Shown here: positions 35,601 through 44,038 of the stretch, piece after piece
Numbering within the stretch: the stretch's first letter is position 1
Layout: each line of letters opens with the position of its first letter
Assembly (NCBI RefSeq): GCF_041380365.1
Contig: NZ_CP159981.1
Coordinates: 930,001 to 994,000, forward strand
Source of the DNA: Buchananella sp. 14KM1171
GTDB taxonomy: Bacteria; Actinomycetota; Actinomycetes; Actinomycetales; Actinomycetaceae
Direction of reading: 5' to 3'
Length of the DNA stretch: 64,000 nt
The notes under the pieces: generated by a model
What the model was told of the DNA's origin: nothing
Database searches by the model: none
The model's input: only the letters and a program-made list of their open reading frames with translations
Made by a program: the position numbers and the translations under genes

Positions 35601-35730
35601 TGACGCCCCAACTCGACGTTTGGTGTTCCAGCTCGACGTTTGGAGCTTCAACTCGACGTTAACCAGGGGCAGAACGTCGAGTTGAACACCCCAACGTCGA
35701 GTCCAAGCCACGAACGTCGAGTCCCAACAA
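35601..35730. repeat. Phased 20-bp array C (3 forward + 3 inverted elements)
   Basis: TCGACGTT starts at 35613, 35633 and 35653 and AACGTCGA at 35673, 35693 and 35713, again every 20 bp. The central stem is 14 bp (35647-35660 with 35673-35686) with the same AACCAGGGGCAG loop as array B. From about 35622 on it is nearly identical to the second half of array B, so B and C are a local duplication around the 57-bp repeats. Confidence 0.92.
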
Positions 35731-35755
35731 CCCCAGCGCCGTCGGACACAAAAAG

Positions 35756-35791
35756 GTGCCGGGCAGGAGCCCTCCAACTCCTGCCCGGCAC
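35756..35791 (-). terminator. Rho-independent terminator of the small membrane protein gene
   Basis: A perfect 14-bp stem (35756-35769 with 35778-35791) with an 8-base loop. On the minus strand it is followed by CTTTTTGTG. It sits 4 bp after the stop of the 74-aa gene. Confidence 0.85.
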
Positions 35792-35795
35792 ACAT

Positions 35796-36020
35796 TCAGA
35801 GGCTGCCAACTAGCCCTGTGACAGCCAAGAGCAGTTTGCCCACCAGCCGGGTGATCCCGTATACGAGTGCGATCAGCGACGTGGCTGATAACGCCAACGC
35901 GAACCACGAGATCGGCTCCCTCAAACCGTCTAGCATTCGCGTTTTCCGTTCGGTCTCTTTCCCTGACTGGCCGGGCTCGCTTGAGAGGTGATCTCGCGGC
36001 GAAACCTGGGGCCTGCTCAT
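35796..36020 (-). CDS. Small single-pass membrane protein
   Basis: 74 aa (ATG at 36020), or 46 aa if an internal ATG at 35936 is used; neither has a strong ribosome site. The first 40 residues are polar. A hydrophobic segment (ISWFALALSATSLIALVYGI) is followed by a Lys and a second hydrophobic stretch to the C-terminus. The strong terminator directly behind it on the same strand is the main evidence that it is expressed. It is divergent from menE. No family recognised. Confidence 0.55.
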   Translation of the reverse strand: MSRPQVSPRDHLSSEPGQSGKETERKTRMLDGLREPISWFALALSATSLIALVYGITRLVGKLLLAVTGLVGSL

Positions 36021-36152
36021 GAATTAATTCTGGCCCCGACCCGTTCGGCGCGTGATCCACCCGATGGCCCTTTCTGTGGCGCGCGTAACTAGCCCGTTTG
36101 GGCTACGGGGGTCGTCCCACGGGATGAGTTTCGCGCTGGATATGCTGTCGGC

Positions 36153-38024
36153 ATGTCTTGCCGCCCCCTCCTGGTGCTGCCCGGCCGGTGCAGTGTGGAC
36201 GACGTTGCCTCCCTTACCACCGCGCTGCTGCCGCTGGTTCGCGCCGGGGTGGACGACGTTGCCTCCCGCCCGGTGCTAGGAGCGGACCGGCGGCGCACCG
36301 GCGAGTTGCCGGTGGTGTTCGTGCACGATCCTGCTCTTTCGTCCCGGGAGGTTGTCGGCCTGCGCGAGCGGATCGAGTCCGGGTTGCCCGGGTTGCCCGG
36401 TACGGACGTAGTGGTGGCGACTTCGGGTTCCACCGGTGTGCCTCGCCTGGTGGGGCTATCTGCACGTGCGCTGACCCTGTCCTGTCTGGCGACGCTGGAG
36501 CATCTGGGTGCTCGGCCCTCGCCGACGCTGCGGCGAGGGCCGAGCCACGCCGAGGGATTCGGCGGGCCGGGCCTGCCCGGCGGGCCGGGAACGGACCCGA
36601 CCTGCGGCCTTCTCCCCACGCCCACCGGCACGCCTGTGGCGCCGATTGGCTCGGCTCTGGTCAGGACGGGTTCGGGCAGGACGGGGTCAGACAGCTCGCC
36701 TTCAGGGAGCCCTGTGGCGGCAGCCTCCGCCACTGCCGCCTCGCTAGCGGACGACATCACCGCCGGCGACGGCGAGGCTGGCGCCGGCTACCGGCAGGTC
36801 GGCGCGGGTGACGGGAAGGCTGGCGCCGGCGATGGCTCATTGCACTGGGTGCTCGCGCTGCCCACGTTCCACGTGGCCGGGCTGCTGGTTCTCTGGCGCG
36901 CCTTGCTCCAGGGCGCGCGCCCGGCGGTGGTGGACCTGACGGGGGGATTCTCCCCGGCGCTCCTCAGCGCCTGCCTGGGGGCCCTGCCTACGGCCACTGC
37001 CGTGGTGTCCCTGGTGCCCACCCAGTTGCAGCGGGTGCTGGAGTCCCGGACGGATTCCTCCGCGCTGTCCAGGGCCAGGACTGTCCTGGTGGGCGGAGCG
37101 TCCCTAGCCCCCTCCCTGGCCGCGGCGGCCGCCGCGGCCAGCATCAGCGTCACGACCACCTACGGCATGACGGAGACCTGCGGCGGCTGTGTCTACGGCT
37201 CCGTCCCGCTGCCCGGAACCCTGGTGTACGTGGAACCCACCGGCCCGGTCAGCGCCAAAGGCCCGGGCTCCCGGGTCCCGCTGGCCATCGCCCCGGACTC
37301 CCCGGCCCCGCCGACCATCACCCCGGCCCCCTCGACTACCCCGGGCGCGGCCGGTAGCGAGCCGGGAGCGCCCGCAGCTGGCGCCGACCACGACGACGCC
37401 GTGGTCGGCCGCATCTACCTGCGGCCGCCCGCGTTGGCGGAGGGCTACCTGGGGGAGGCCAAGCTGACCGAGGCGGCCTTTCCCGTCGTCGTCCCCGTGA
37501 GTCCGGGCGCCCCCGGGCCGCTGCCGACCAGCCCAGCTACTCCGCCCGCCCCAACCGCACCCGCCTCCGACCGGTGGCACCGCACCGGCGACCTGGGCAG
37601 CTGGGACGGCCACCGCCTGCGCGTGCTGGGGCGCGCGGACGGCCTCATAAACACCGGCGGGGAGAAGGTTGCCCCCGCTGCGGTGGAGGAAGCCCTGCTG
37701 GCCACTGGGCTAGTTGCCGGCGCCTGCGTGGTGGGCGTGCCGGACGAGCGCTGGGGCCAGGCGGTGGTCGCCCTCGTCTCACCAGCGGCCCCGACCCCCA
37801 CCGCAGCCCCTCTGCCCGCAGACCAAGCTGCCGCCCTAGAGCGGCAACTGGTGGCCGCCGCGCGATCGTGGCCGGCGGCTTGGCGGCCCAAGCGCATCGT
37901 CGTCCGGCCGGAGCTACCCCTGCTGCCCGGCGGGAAGACGGACAGGGCGGCCTGCAGGGAACTGGCCGCCGCGCAGGGACGCGCCGCCCCGCCCAGCGCG
38001 ACTCGGGACGGCGGCGGGCAATAG
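36153..38024 (+). CDS. menE: o-Succinylbenzoate-CoA ligase (AMP-binding)
   Basis: 623 aa adenylate-forming enzyme activating o-succinylbenzoate for MenB. Visible motifs are ATSGSTGVP (about 88-96), TTYGMTETCGG (near 334), HRTGDLG (near 475), GRADGLINTGGEKV and LPGGKTDR near the C-terminus. MenE enzymes are usually 350-500 aa; the excess lies in three low-complexity insertions (about 119-228, 370-412, 447-472) rich in Gly, Ala, Pro and Ser. The word GTGGACGACGTTGCCTCCC occurs twice in the first 110 bp, giving a VDDVAS duplication. The ATG has no clear ribosome site. Context with menA and menB supports MenE over other acyl-CoA ligases. Confidence 0.88.
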   Translation: MSCRPLLVLPGRCSVDDVASLTTALLPLVRAGVDDVASRPVLGADRRRTGELPVVFVHDPALSSREVVGLRERIESGLPGLPGTDVVVATSGSTGVPRLVGLSARALTLSCLATLEHLGARPSPTLRRGPSHAEGFGGPGLPGGPGTDPTCGLLPTPTGTPVAPIGSALVRTGSGRTGSDSSPSGSPVAAASATAASLADDITAGDGEAGAGYRQVGAGDGKAGAGDGSLHWVLALPTFHVAGLLVLWRALLQGARPAVVDLTGGFSPALLSACLGALPTATAVVSLVPTQLQRVLESRTDSSALSRARTVLVGGASLAPSLAAAAAAASISVTTTYGMTETCGGCVYGSVPLPGTLVYVEPTGPVSAKGPGSRVPLAIAPDSPAPPTITPAPSTTPGAAGSEPGAPAAGADHDDAVVGRIYLRPPALAEGYLGEAKLTEAAFPVVVPVSPGAPGPLPTSPATPPAPTAPASDRWHRTGDLGSWDGHRLRVLGRADGLINTGGEKVAPAAVEEALLATGLVAGACVVGVPDERWGQAVVALVSPAAPTPTAAPLPADQAAALERQLVAAARSWPAAWRPKRIVVRPELPLLPGGKTDRAACRELAAAQGRAAPPSATRDGGGQ

Positions 38025-38355
38025 CCGCCGCACGCCCGCGAGGGCATCTGAGTCCGGCGCGCTGCTGCTCGGCGGAAGGAGAGCCCGCCTGGCGTCTCGG
38101 TGGAGGGATAGACCGCCTGCCGCCCCGGCGGAAAGATAGCCCCCTCGCCGCCAGGGGAGGCAAGCAGCACCGGGGGCGCGAGCCACTCGCGCAGAGGGTG
38201 TCGGCGACCGATCGAACGCCGCGCGCCGCCCACGTCCTCGCCACCCGCGTCCTCGCCGACCATGTCCCCGCCGCGCCCCGCCCAGGTCCCCGCCGCCCAA
38301 GTCCTCGCCACCGCGGCCGAGCGGCCTAGACTGGCCCGGTCAATGAGGAGGAGAG
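38025..38355. other. Intergenic region between menE and menA, no gene seen
   Basis: 331 bp of GC-rich DNA holding the 28-bp repeats at 38068-38151. A run of degenerate GTCCTCGCC/GTCCCCGCC words follows at 38230-38320. GAGGAGGAG directly precedes the menA ATG. Confidence 0.5.
38068..38151. repeat. Degenerate 28-bp tandem repeat, three units
   Basis: Units at 38068-38095, 38096-38123 and 38124-38151 share the pattern CYCGGYGGARRGAKAG followed by a CC-rich end. They are in phase but diverged. Non-coding on present evidence. Confidence 0.65.
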
Positions 38356-39351
38356 ATGGCTAACCTTGGGCTCTGGATTCAGGGCGCCCGGCTTCGCACC
38401 CTGCCGCTGGCGTTGGCCCCGGCCCTGCTTGCAAACGGAGCGGCCTACTTCAGCACGCTGAGCACCGCGTACATCGAGGGCCACGGTGCGCCCGCCAACA
38501 GGCTCACCCCCGCCCTGGCCCCCTCCGCGCCCGGGCTGCCCGGCCCCGCAGCGCCCGGCCAGGACTACAGCCAGCCCTACTTTTGGGCCGTGGCCGCGCT
38601 GACCACGCTGGTGGCCCTGGCCCTCACCGTGGGCGTGAACTTCGCCAACGACTACAGCGACGGCGTGCGCGGCACCGACGACGTGCGCCTTGGCCCCGCC
38701 CGCCTCACCGGCGGCGGGCTGGCCCGCCCCGAAAAGGTCAGGGCCGCCGCCTTCGTCTCCTTCGGCGTGGCGGCGGCTGCGGGCCTGGCGGTAGTGGCGC
38801 TCTCCGGGCACTGGTGGCTGCTGTCCCTGGGCGTGGCCGCGATCGCTGCAGCCTGGTTCTACACGGGCGGCAAGCGCCCCTACGGCTACGCCGGCCTGGG
38901 CGAGGTGGCCGTCTTCATCTTCTTCGGTCTGGTGGCCGTGCTGGGCATCCTCTACGTGCAGCGCGACTACCTGGTGGCCGGTGACCTGTGGCTCGCCCTG
39001 CCGATGGGCGCCTACGCCTGCGCGGTGCTGATGGTGAACAACATCCGCGACATCGCCACGGACACCACCGCCGGCAAGCACACCCTGGCCGTCCGCCTCG
39101 GCACGCGCGGTGCCCGCTGGGCCTTCACCGCCCTGCTGGCCGTCCCGCCCCTTGCCGCCGTCATGACCGCGCCGTTCAGCACCGCCTTCCCTTTCGCGGT
39201 CCTGCTGGCCCTGGCGGCCGCCGTCATCGCCCTGCCCGTGCTGCGAGGCGCGCAGGGACGCGACCTGATCACCGCCCTGCAGCGCGCCTCCGCCCTCACC
39301 CTGGCCTACTCCGCCACATGGGTGCTCCTGTGGGTGTTCGCCGCGCTGTAA
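38356..39351 (+). CDS. menA: 1,4-dihydroxy-2-naphthoate polyprenyltransferase
   Basis: 331 aa integral membrane protein of the UbiA family, attaching the polyprenyl tail in menaquinone synthesis. The two Asp-rich motifs are seen: NFANDYSDGVRGTDD (about 95-109) and NNIRDIATDTTAGKHTLA (about 229-246). About eight hydrophobic helices follow. The first extracellular loop carries a Pro/Ala-rich stretch (residues 45-70) that is longer than usual. Strong ribosome site GAGGAGGAG before the ATG. Downstream, 27 bp away, is the PLDc_N gene, a common neighbour of menA in actinobacteria. Confidence 0.95.
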   Translation: MANLGLWIQGARLRTLPLALAPALLANGAAYFSTLSTAYIEGHGAPANRLTPALAPSAPGLPGPAAPGQDYSQPYFWAVAALTTLVALALTVGVNFANDYSDGVRGTDDVRLGPARLTGGGLARPEKVRAAAFVSFGVAAAAGLAVVALSGHWWLLSLGVAAIAAAWFYTGGKRPYGYAGLGEVAVFIFFGLVAVLGILYVQRDYLVAGDLWLALPMGAYACAVLMVNNIRDIATDTTAGKHTLAVRLGTRGARWAFTALLAVPPLAAVMTAPFSTAFPFAVLLALAAAVIALPVLRGAQGRDLITALQRASALTLAYSATWVLLWVFAAL

Positions 39352-39378
39352 CGGCGCCTTAACGCCTAGGCTTGGGCC

Positions 39379-39921
39379 ATGCCTCGCATCGTGCTTTACC
39401 TGCTTCCCCTGGTCCTGACCATCTACGCCCTGGTAGACGTGGCCCGCACCGAGGACGAACGCGTAGGTGGCATCCCCCGCCTGGTCTGGTTCATCGTGGT
39501 GGCCCTAGTGCAGCCGGCCATCGGTGCGATCGTCTGGCTGGTGGTCACCAAGGCGATGCCGCGCATCCAAGCCGAGCGCGACTCCCGCGACCGCAGCGGC
39601 TCCCCCGCCGGCGCCTCCCTGGGCGCGCTGGTGGGCTTCCAGCGCCGCCACGAGGACGAGGCGCCCGCACAGCTCGCCCCCGACGACGACCCCGAGTTCC
39701 TCTTCCGCCTCAAGGCCGAGGAGCTGCGCCGCCGCCGCGCCGCCCAGGACGCCGCCAAGAAGGAGCAGGCCCGCCGCGACCTGCTGCGCCCGCGCGGTCA
39801 GGCCGGGACGGACGACGCTGCCGCCGGCCCCACCCATCAGGATCCCGCTGCGAGCGGCGGCCACAACGAAGCCGGCGCCCCCGACGACCAGGACGGTCAG
39901 GGGGGCGCCGACAAGAGCTAG
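39379..39921 (+). CDS. PLDc_N domain membrane protein
   Basis: 180 aa. Two hydrophobic helices (residues 3-18 and 34-55) contain the phospholipase D-nuclease N-terminal pattern: YLLPLVLTIYALVDV, an IPRLVWFIVV segment, then GAIVWLV. The remaining 120 residues are charged and helical (QRRHEDE, EELRRRRAAQDAAKKEQARRD), ending in a polar tail. No phosphodiesterase domain is present. Function unknown; it probably belongs to the menA transcript. Confidence 0.82.
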   Translation: MPRIVLYLLPLVLTIYALVDVARTEDERVGGIPRLVWFIVVALVQPAIGAIVWLVVTKAMPRIQAERDSRDRSGSPAGASLGALVGFQRRHEDEAPAQLAPDDDPEFLFRLKAEELRRRRAAQDAAKKEQARRDLLRPRGQAGTDDAAAGPTHQDPAASGGHNEAGAPDDQDGQGGADKS

Positions 39922-39951
39922 GAGGCGGGAGGAACGTCGTCCCCCTAGCCC

Positions 39952-40632
39952 TTACCCGGACTGGCCGGTGTTCAACGCCGCACCGGAACGGCCCGGCACC
40001 ATGTCGCTGGCCTGCGCCACCAGCTCGGCGGCCGGCTCCCAATAAGACAGCCCCACCAGGCGCCTGCCCTCGAACGTCAAAGAGGTGAGCGAGGCCAGCG
40101 CGCACTGCCGCTTGCGCGGATCGTGGGCAAGCCAGCGCTTCTCCAGGAACAGGCGCGTGGCCCAAATCGGCAGCTGGTGGGAGACCAGCAGGGCCTCACC
40201 GCCCTCCACCTGCCCCAGCACGTCCCGCACCACTGCGGTCACGCGCTGCGCCTGCTCCCGGTAGCTCTCCCCCCAGGAAGGCTTGAACGGGTTGCGGTAG
40301 TACCACCAGTAGCGGGGGTTGGCCAACACCGCGCGGGACCGATTGACCGGCAGCCCCTCCAACAGGTTTCCCGCCTCAATCAGGCGCGGATCGGCCTGCA
40401 AAGGCACCCCGAAAGCGTGGGCCGTGGGGGTGGCCGTCTCCTCGGCCCGCTCCAACGGCGAGTGAATCACGGCGCGAATGTCGTGGCCGCCGGCCACAAG
40501 GACGTCGGCCACCTGCTGCGCCATCGCCTCCCCCCGCTGGGACAGGTGGTAGCCCGGCGCCCGGCCGTACAGCACACCCTCCGGGTTAAACACCTCGCCG
40601 TGACGCATCAAATGAACAACAGTGCGGGCCAT
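39952..40632 (-). CDS. Histidine phosphatase family protein
   Basis: 226 aa of the phosphoglycerate mutase-like fold. The LMRHGE motif (8-13) holds the nucleophilic His. Further residues are the Arg of SPLERAEETA (about 58-67), the Glu of RLIEAGNLLEG, and the second His in LLVSHQLPIW. The substrate cannot be told from sequence. Strong ribosome site AGGAGG before the ATG at 40632, only 9 bp after the MarR gene, so the two are co-transcribed. Convergent with the PLDc_N gene. Confidence 0.9.
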   Translation of the reverse strand: MARTVVHLMRHGEVFNPEGVLYGRAPGYHLSQRGEAMAQQVADVLVAGGHDIRAVIHSPLERAEETATPTAHAFGVPLQADPRLIEAGNLLEGLPVNRSRAVLANPRYWWYYRNPFKPSWGESYREQAQRVTAVVRDVLGQVEGGEALLVSHQLPIWATRLFLEKRWLAHDPRKRQCALASLTSLTFEGRRLVGLSYWEPAAELVAQASDMVPGRSGAALNTGQSG

Positions 40633-40641
40633 GACCGCCTC

Positions 40642-41244
40642 CTAACTCCGCTTCGGGGCGCACACGCCCGGCACCAAGGCCTCCATGATCTGCGCCAACT
40701 GCACCAGCTGCTCCGCAGTGAGCCGCTCCACCAGGCGCTCGTGCACCGCGCGCAGGTGCACCGGCGCCACCTCCGTCAGGTACTCCGCGCCCCGCCGCGT
40801 CAACACCGCGATCACCCCGCGCCCGTCGTTCTTGCAAGACACGCGCGTCACCAGTCCCCGCGCCTCCAGGCGATTGACCGTGTTCGTCAGGCGCGAGCGA
40901 GAAAAAGACACCAGGTCGGCCAGCTCCGCCATCCGGCGCCGGTGCCCCTCGGCATCCACCAAGGTCACCAGCACCTCGTACTCGCCCAGCGTGATGCCGC
41001 AGTTGGCCTCCAGGTTCCTGTTCAGATCGTCGTAGAGCGCCAGGGAGCCGTGCAGCAGCCCACGCCAGGCCGTGTACTCGGCCTCAGAGAAGTGCCAGTG
41101 TCCCTCCACCGCGCTCGGATCCAGACCGAAAGCAACCTGGTGGGCCTGGCACTGCTCCTCCGTGTGCTCCCACGGCAGCAGGTCGGCAGCGTCCAGCCCC
41201 TCGCCAGAAACACCGCGTGAAACGTTCCTAGTCCCCACCGGCAC
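40642..41244 (-). CDS. MarR-family transcriptional regulator
   Basis: 200 aa, GTG start with GGAAGCGGGG upstream. After a 50-residue N-terminal segment comes the winged-helix region: ITLGEYEVLVTL, RMAELADLVSFSRSRLTNTVNRLEARGLVTR (recognition helix SRSRLTNTVNRLE), and a wing with CKNDGRGVIAVLT. These are typical of MarR dimers. A cytosolic DNA-binding protein, it likely controls its own two-gene operon with the phosphatase. Ligand unknown. Confidence 0.92.
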   Translation of the reverse strand: MPVGTRNVSRGVSGEGLDAADLLPWEHTEEQCQAHQVAFGLDPSAVEGHWHFSEAEYTAWRGLLHGSLALYDDLNRNLEANCGITLGEYEVLVTLVDAEGHRRRMAELADLVSFSRSRLTNTVNRLEARGLVTRVSCKNDGRGVIAVLTRRGAEYLTEVAPVHLRAVHERLVERLTAEQLVQLAQIMEALVPGVCAPKRS

Positions 41245-41313
41245 ACCCCGCTTCCATCACACCCTTGGCAGTCTATCCCGTAGACCTACCCCACCAACTG
41301 GGACAAAAGCAAA

Positions 41314-41336
41314 GGGCCCGGCAAAATGCCGGGCCC
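41314..41336 (-). terminator. Rho-independent terminator of the bS22 gene
   Basis: Perfect 10-bp stem GGGCCCGGCA/TGCCGGGCCC with a 3-base loop. On the minus strand it is followed by TTTGCTTTTGT. It lies 7 bp after the bS22 stop. Confidence 0.88.
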
Positions 41337-41343
41337 TAAGAGC

Positions 41344-41442
41344 TCACTTCTTGTTGCGACGCTGGTGACGGGTCTTGCGAAGCAGCTTGCGGTGCTTCTT
41401 CTTCGCCATGCGCTTGCGGCGCTTCTTAATGACGGATCCCAT
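41344..41442 (-). CDS. 30S ribosomal protein bS22 (AURKAIP1/COX24-type)
   Basis: 32 aa, extremely basic: [20 protein letters not shown] followed by [12 protein letters not shown]. The [24 protein letters not shown] pattern, read across that join, is the AURKAIP1/COX24 signature of the small actinobacterial ribosomal protein bS22. It is well supported by AAGGAGGG seven bases before the ATG and by its own strong terminator. It is a separate unit between marR (same strand) and the potassium uptake genes (opposite strand). Confidence 0.93.
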   Translation of the reverse strand: MGSVIKKRRKRMAKKKHRKLLRKTRHQRRNKK

Positions 41443-41725
41443 TCGTACCCTCCTTCGATAGGCCAGGTGGCAAGTCGCGCGCAGCGATGCCACACGCCTG
41501 ATGCGCGATCATACCGGGAAACACCCACCCGAAGCCAAAATTAGCGGCGTTGCGTCAAGCACTTAGCGCCACTGCCCCCTAACGTCGAAGACGAGTATGC
41601 TCACGCGTGCCCCGGCTCTCGCCCCCAAAACCGCAAAATGGCGGCGCGGCAGCGCACGGGGCGGCAGTGCGGCAACGTCGGCCCCTCAGCCGGCCCGCCC
41701 GCACAACGGCGGAAAGGAGGTATCG

Positions 41726-43102
41726 GTGCGCAAAAGAATCAAGACGCTGACCAGGCGCACCCGCGATTTCATCGACGACGTCGCGCGCACCTCCCCCGCC
41801 CGCATGACCCTGGGCGTCTTCGCCACCGTCATCACCATCTCCACCCTGCTGCTGTGGACCCCCTGGGCCACCCGGCACGGGCACCGCCCGCCCTTCATCG
41901 ACGCGCTCTTCGTGTCCACCTCCGCCGTCTCCGTCACCGGCCTCACTACCGTCGACACGGTGGAGTACTGGTCGCGCTTTGGCCAAACCGTCATCATGCT
42001 CTCCATGATGGTGGGCGGCCTGGGAGTCATCACACTGTCCTCCATCCTCAGCCTGGCGGTCTCCCGCCACATCGGCCTCACCCAGCGGCTCCTGTTTGCC
42101 TCCGAGGCCAGCTCCAGCCGCTTGGGGGAAGTGGGAGCCTTGGTCAGGGTGGTACTGATTGCCTCCTTGGCAGTGCAGTCGATCTGGTTCGTCTCCCTGT
42201 TCATACACTTCCAGGCGCTAGGCCACCCCACTGGCGATTCCGCGTTCTTCGCCGCATTCATGGCCGCGTCCTTCTTCAACAACGCGGGATTCTCCATCCT
42301 GCCGGAGGGATTAGAGGCCTACGTGGGAGACTGGGGAATGACCATCCCGCTGGTGCTAGGCACCAGCATGGGAGCCATCGGATTCCCCGTCCTCCTGGAC
42401 GTGCTTCCCCGCTGGCGCACCCCCCGGAAGTGGGCCCTGCACTCCAAAATCACCATCACCTTCTTCCTCAGCCTCAGTGCGCTGGGAGGATTGGGCGTCT
42501 GGTTCCTGGAGCGCGACAACCCGGCCTCGTTTGGCAATCTGACCTGGAACGAGGCAATCCAGGCCGCCCTGGTCTCCGGCTTCAACGCACACACGCTAGG
42601 ACTTTCCACCGTGCCGGTGGAGGACATGGATTCCGCCACCTGGCTGCTGCAAGACGCCATCATGTTCGTGGGAGGTGGCTCTGCCTCCACCGCCGGCGGT
42701 ATCAAGGTCACCACGCTGGCGGTCCTCATCTTCGCTATCGTGGCCGAAGCGCGAGGAGACAGGGACATAGAGGCATTTGGGCGCCGCATTCCGCCCTCCA
42801 CCGTCCGCCTGGCCGTGTCCGTGGCCCTCATGGGCGCCCTCCTGGTGGGCACCGCCACCCTGACCCTGCTCATCCTCACTCCATTCAGCATGGACATGAT
42901 GCTCTACGAGGCCATCTCTGCCTTCTCCACCACCGGTCTGTCCACCGGTCGCACCGGGCAACTGCCCACCTCCGGTAAGGCGGTGCTTGTAGCCCTCATG
43001 TATCTGGGCCGTACGGGCACCATGACCTTGGCTGCGGCATTGGCAATGCGTCAACGCCGCCGCGTGGTGCGGATGCCAGAGGAAGCCCCGCTCATCGGTT
43101 AA
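41726..43102 (+). CDS. Potassium uptake channel subunit, TrkH/KtrB family
   Basis: 458 aa from the GTG at 41726, preceded by AAAGGAGG with five bases spacing. A longer in-frame ATG at 41597 gives a GC-rich extension without a ribosome site. Eight to ten hydrophobic helices are seen. The four selectivity-loop motifs are VTGLT, NNAGFS, NAHTLGLS and STTGLS, the mark of the superfamily of K+ transporters. GGGSASTAGGIKVTT is the conserved gating-loop region. It works with the RCK regulator encoded 166 bp downstream. KtrB is more likely than TrkH on length. Confidence 0.93.
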   Translation: MRKRIKTLTRRTRDFIDDVARTSPARMTLGVFATVITISTLLLWTPWATRHGHRPPFIDALFVSTSAVSVTGLTTVDTVEYWSRFGQTVIMLSMMVGGLGVITLSSILSLAVSRHIGLTQRLLFASEASSSRLGEVGALVRVVLIASLAVQSIWFVSLFIHFQALGHPTGDSAFFAAFMAASFFNNAGFSILPEGLEAYVGDWGMTIPLVLGTSMGAIGFPVLLDVLPRWRTPRKWALHSKITITFFLSLSALGGLGVWFLERDNPASFGNLTWNEAIQAALVSGFNAHTLGLSTVPVEDMDSATWLLQDAIMFVGGGSASTAGGIKVTTLAVLIFAIVAEARGDRDIEAFGRRIPPSTVRLAVSVALMGALLVGTATLTLLILTPFSMDMMLYEAISAFSTTGLSTGRTGQLPTSGKAVLVALMYLGRTGTMTLAAALAMRQRRRVVRMPEEAPLIG

Positions 43103-43268
43103 TGCGCGCCCGGAGGCGGACTACTGGGCTTGGCGGCGTCCGCTCTGCGGCTTGCCGCTTTCGCCGCCCACTGGTGCAGGTAACTTTCGCCGCGCCGCGC
43201 CGTGCGCCACAATTGCAGCGTGACCCGCGCTGCGGGCTCACCCCACCACTCTAGGAAGGCAGGCAGCC

Positions 43269-43934
43269 GTGGCAGACAAGGCACCCGGCTCGGGCACCCT
43301 CGTAATCGGACTGGGCCGTTTTGGCTCCGCCGTGGCCGTGACACTTGACCGCCTGGGGCGGGAGGTGTTCGCGGTGGAGCGCGACCCCGCCAAGGTGCAG
43401 AAGTGGTCGGGGCGCCTGGCCCTTGCCGAGGCCGACGCCACCAACCTGGAGGCCCTGGAACAGCTGGGTGCCCGTGAGTTCGCCTCAGCCGTGGTCGGGG
43501 TGGGGTCGTCGCTGGAGGCCTCCGTGCTCACCACCGCCAACCTGGTGGACCTGGGCATCGGCTCGATCTGGGCCAAGGCAACCAGCCGGGAACACGGCCG
43601 GATCCTCAAGCGCATCGGCGCCCACCACGTGGTCTACCCCGAGTACGACGCCGGCCAGCGCGCCGCCCACCTGGTCTCCGGGCGCATGCTGGACTACATC
43701 GAGATGCAGCGCGAGGGCTTCTCCATCGTCAAGATGCGCCCACCGCGTGAAACGCACGGTTTCACGCTCGCGCAGTCGCAGATTCGCACCAAGTACGGCG
43801 TGACCGTGCTGGGCGTGATGAGCCCCGGCGAGCCCTTCGAGTACGCCTCCAAGGACACGATGATCCAGCCCAACGACGTCATCATCGTCTCCGGGGACGC
43901 CTCTCTCCTGGAGGCTTTCGCGGCCCGCCCGTGA
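43269..43934 (+). CDS. Potassium uptake regulatory subunit, TrkA/KtrA family
   Basis: 221 aa, GTG start. The RCK N-terminal nucleotide fold has GLGRFG at 14-19, the acidic end VERD after the second strand, and the ADATN segment. The C-terminal TrkA_C part starts about residue 140 and includes GVMSPGEPF and NDVIIVSGD. It should form a cytosolic ring gating the channel encoded upstream in response to nucleotides. Length is normal for KtrA. Confidence 0.94.
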   Translation: MADKAPGSGTLVIGLGRFGSAVAVTLDRLGREVFAVERDPAKVQKWSGRLALAEADATNLEALEQLGAREFASAVVGVGSSLEASVLTTANLVDLGIGSIWAKATSREHGRILKRIGAHHVVYPEYDAGQRAAHLVSGRMLDYIEMQREGFSIVKMRPPRETHGFTLAQSQIRTKYGVTVLGVMSPGEPFEYASKDTMIQPNDVIIVSGDASLLEAFAARP

Positions 43935-43973
43935 GCGTACCCTCGGGCTGGGTCAATCCGCCCGGCCGGTAGC

Positions 43974-44011
43974 AAGCCCCTGCCTGCGCCCCATCCGCGC
44001 GGCAGGGGTTT
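43974..44011 (+). terminator. Possible terminator of the potassium uptake operon
   Basis: 11-bp stem AAGCCCCTGCC/GGCAGGGGTTT (one G-T pair) with a 16-base GC-rich loop, 39 bp after the stop. The T residues are inside the stem, so it is a weak intrinsic terminator. Confidence 0.45.
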
Positions 44012-44038
44012 GCCTGCGGCCCCTCGCCCGGCGCCGTA

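Noticed and set aside
35284-35685. Plus-strand frame through arrays B and C and the 57-bp repeats
   Set aside because: It only translates the repeats, lacks a ribosome site, and is followed by a minus-strand terminator.
35251-35730. CRISPR array
   Set aside because: Repeat cores are 8 bp and spacers 12 bp, the core changes strand, and no cas genes are present.
41597-41725. Earlier ATG for the KtrB gene
   Set aside because: The extension is Ala/Arg/Gly-rich without a ribosome site, while AAAGGAGG is perfectly placed before the GTG at 41726.
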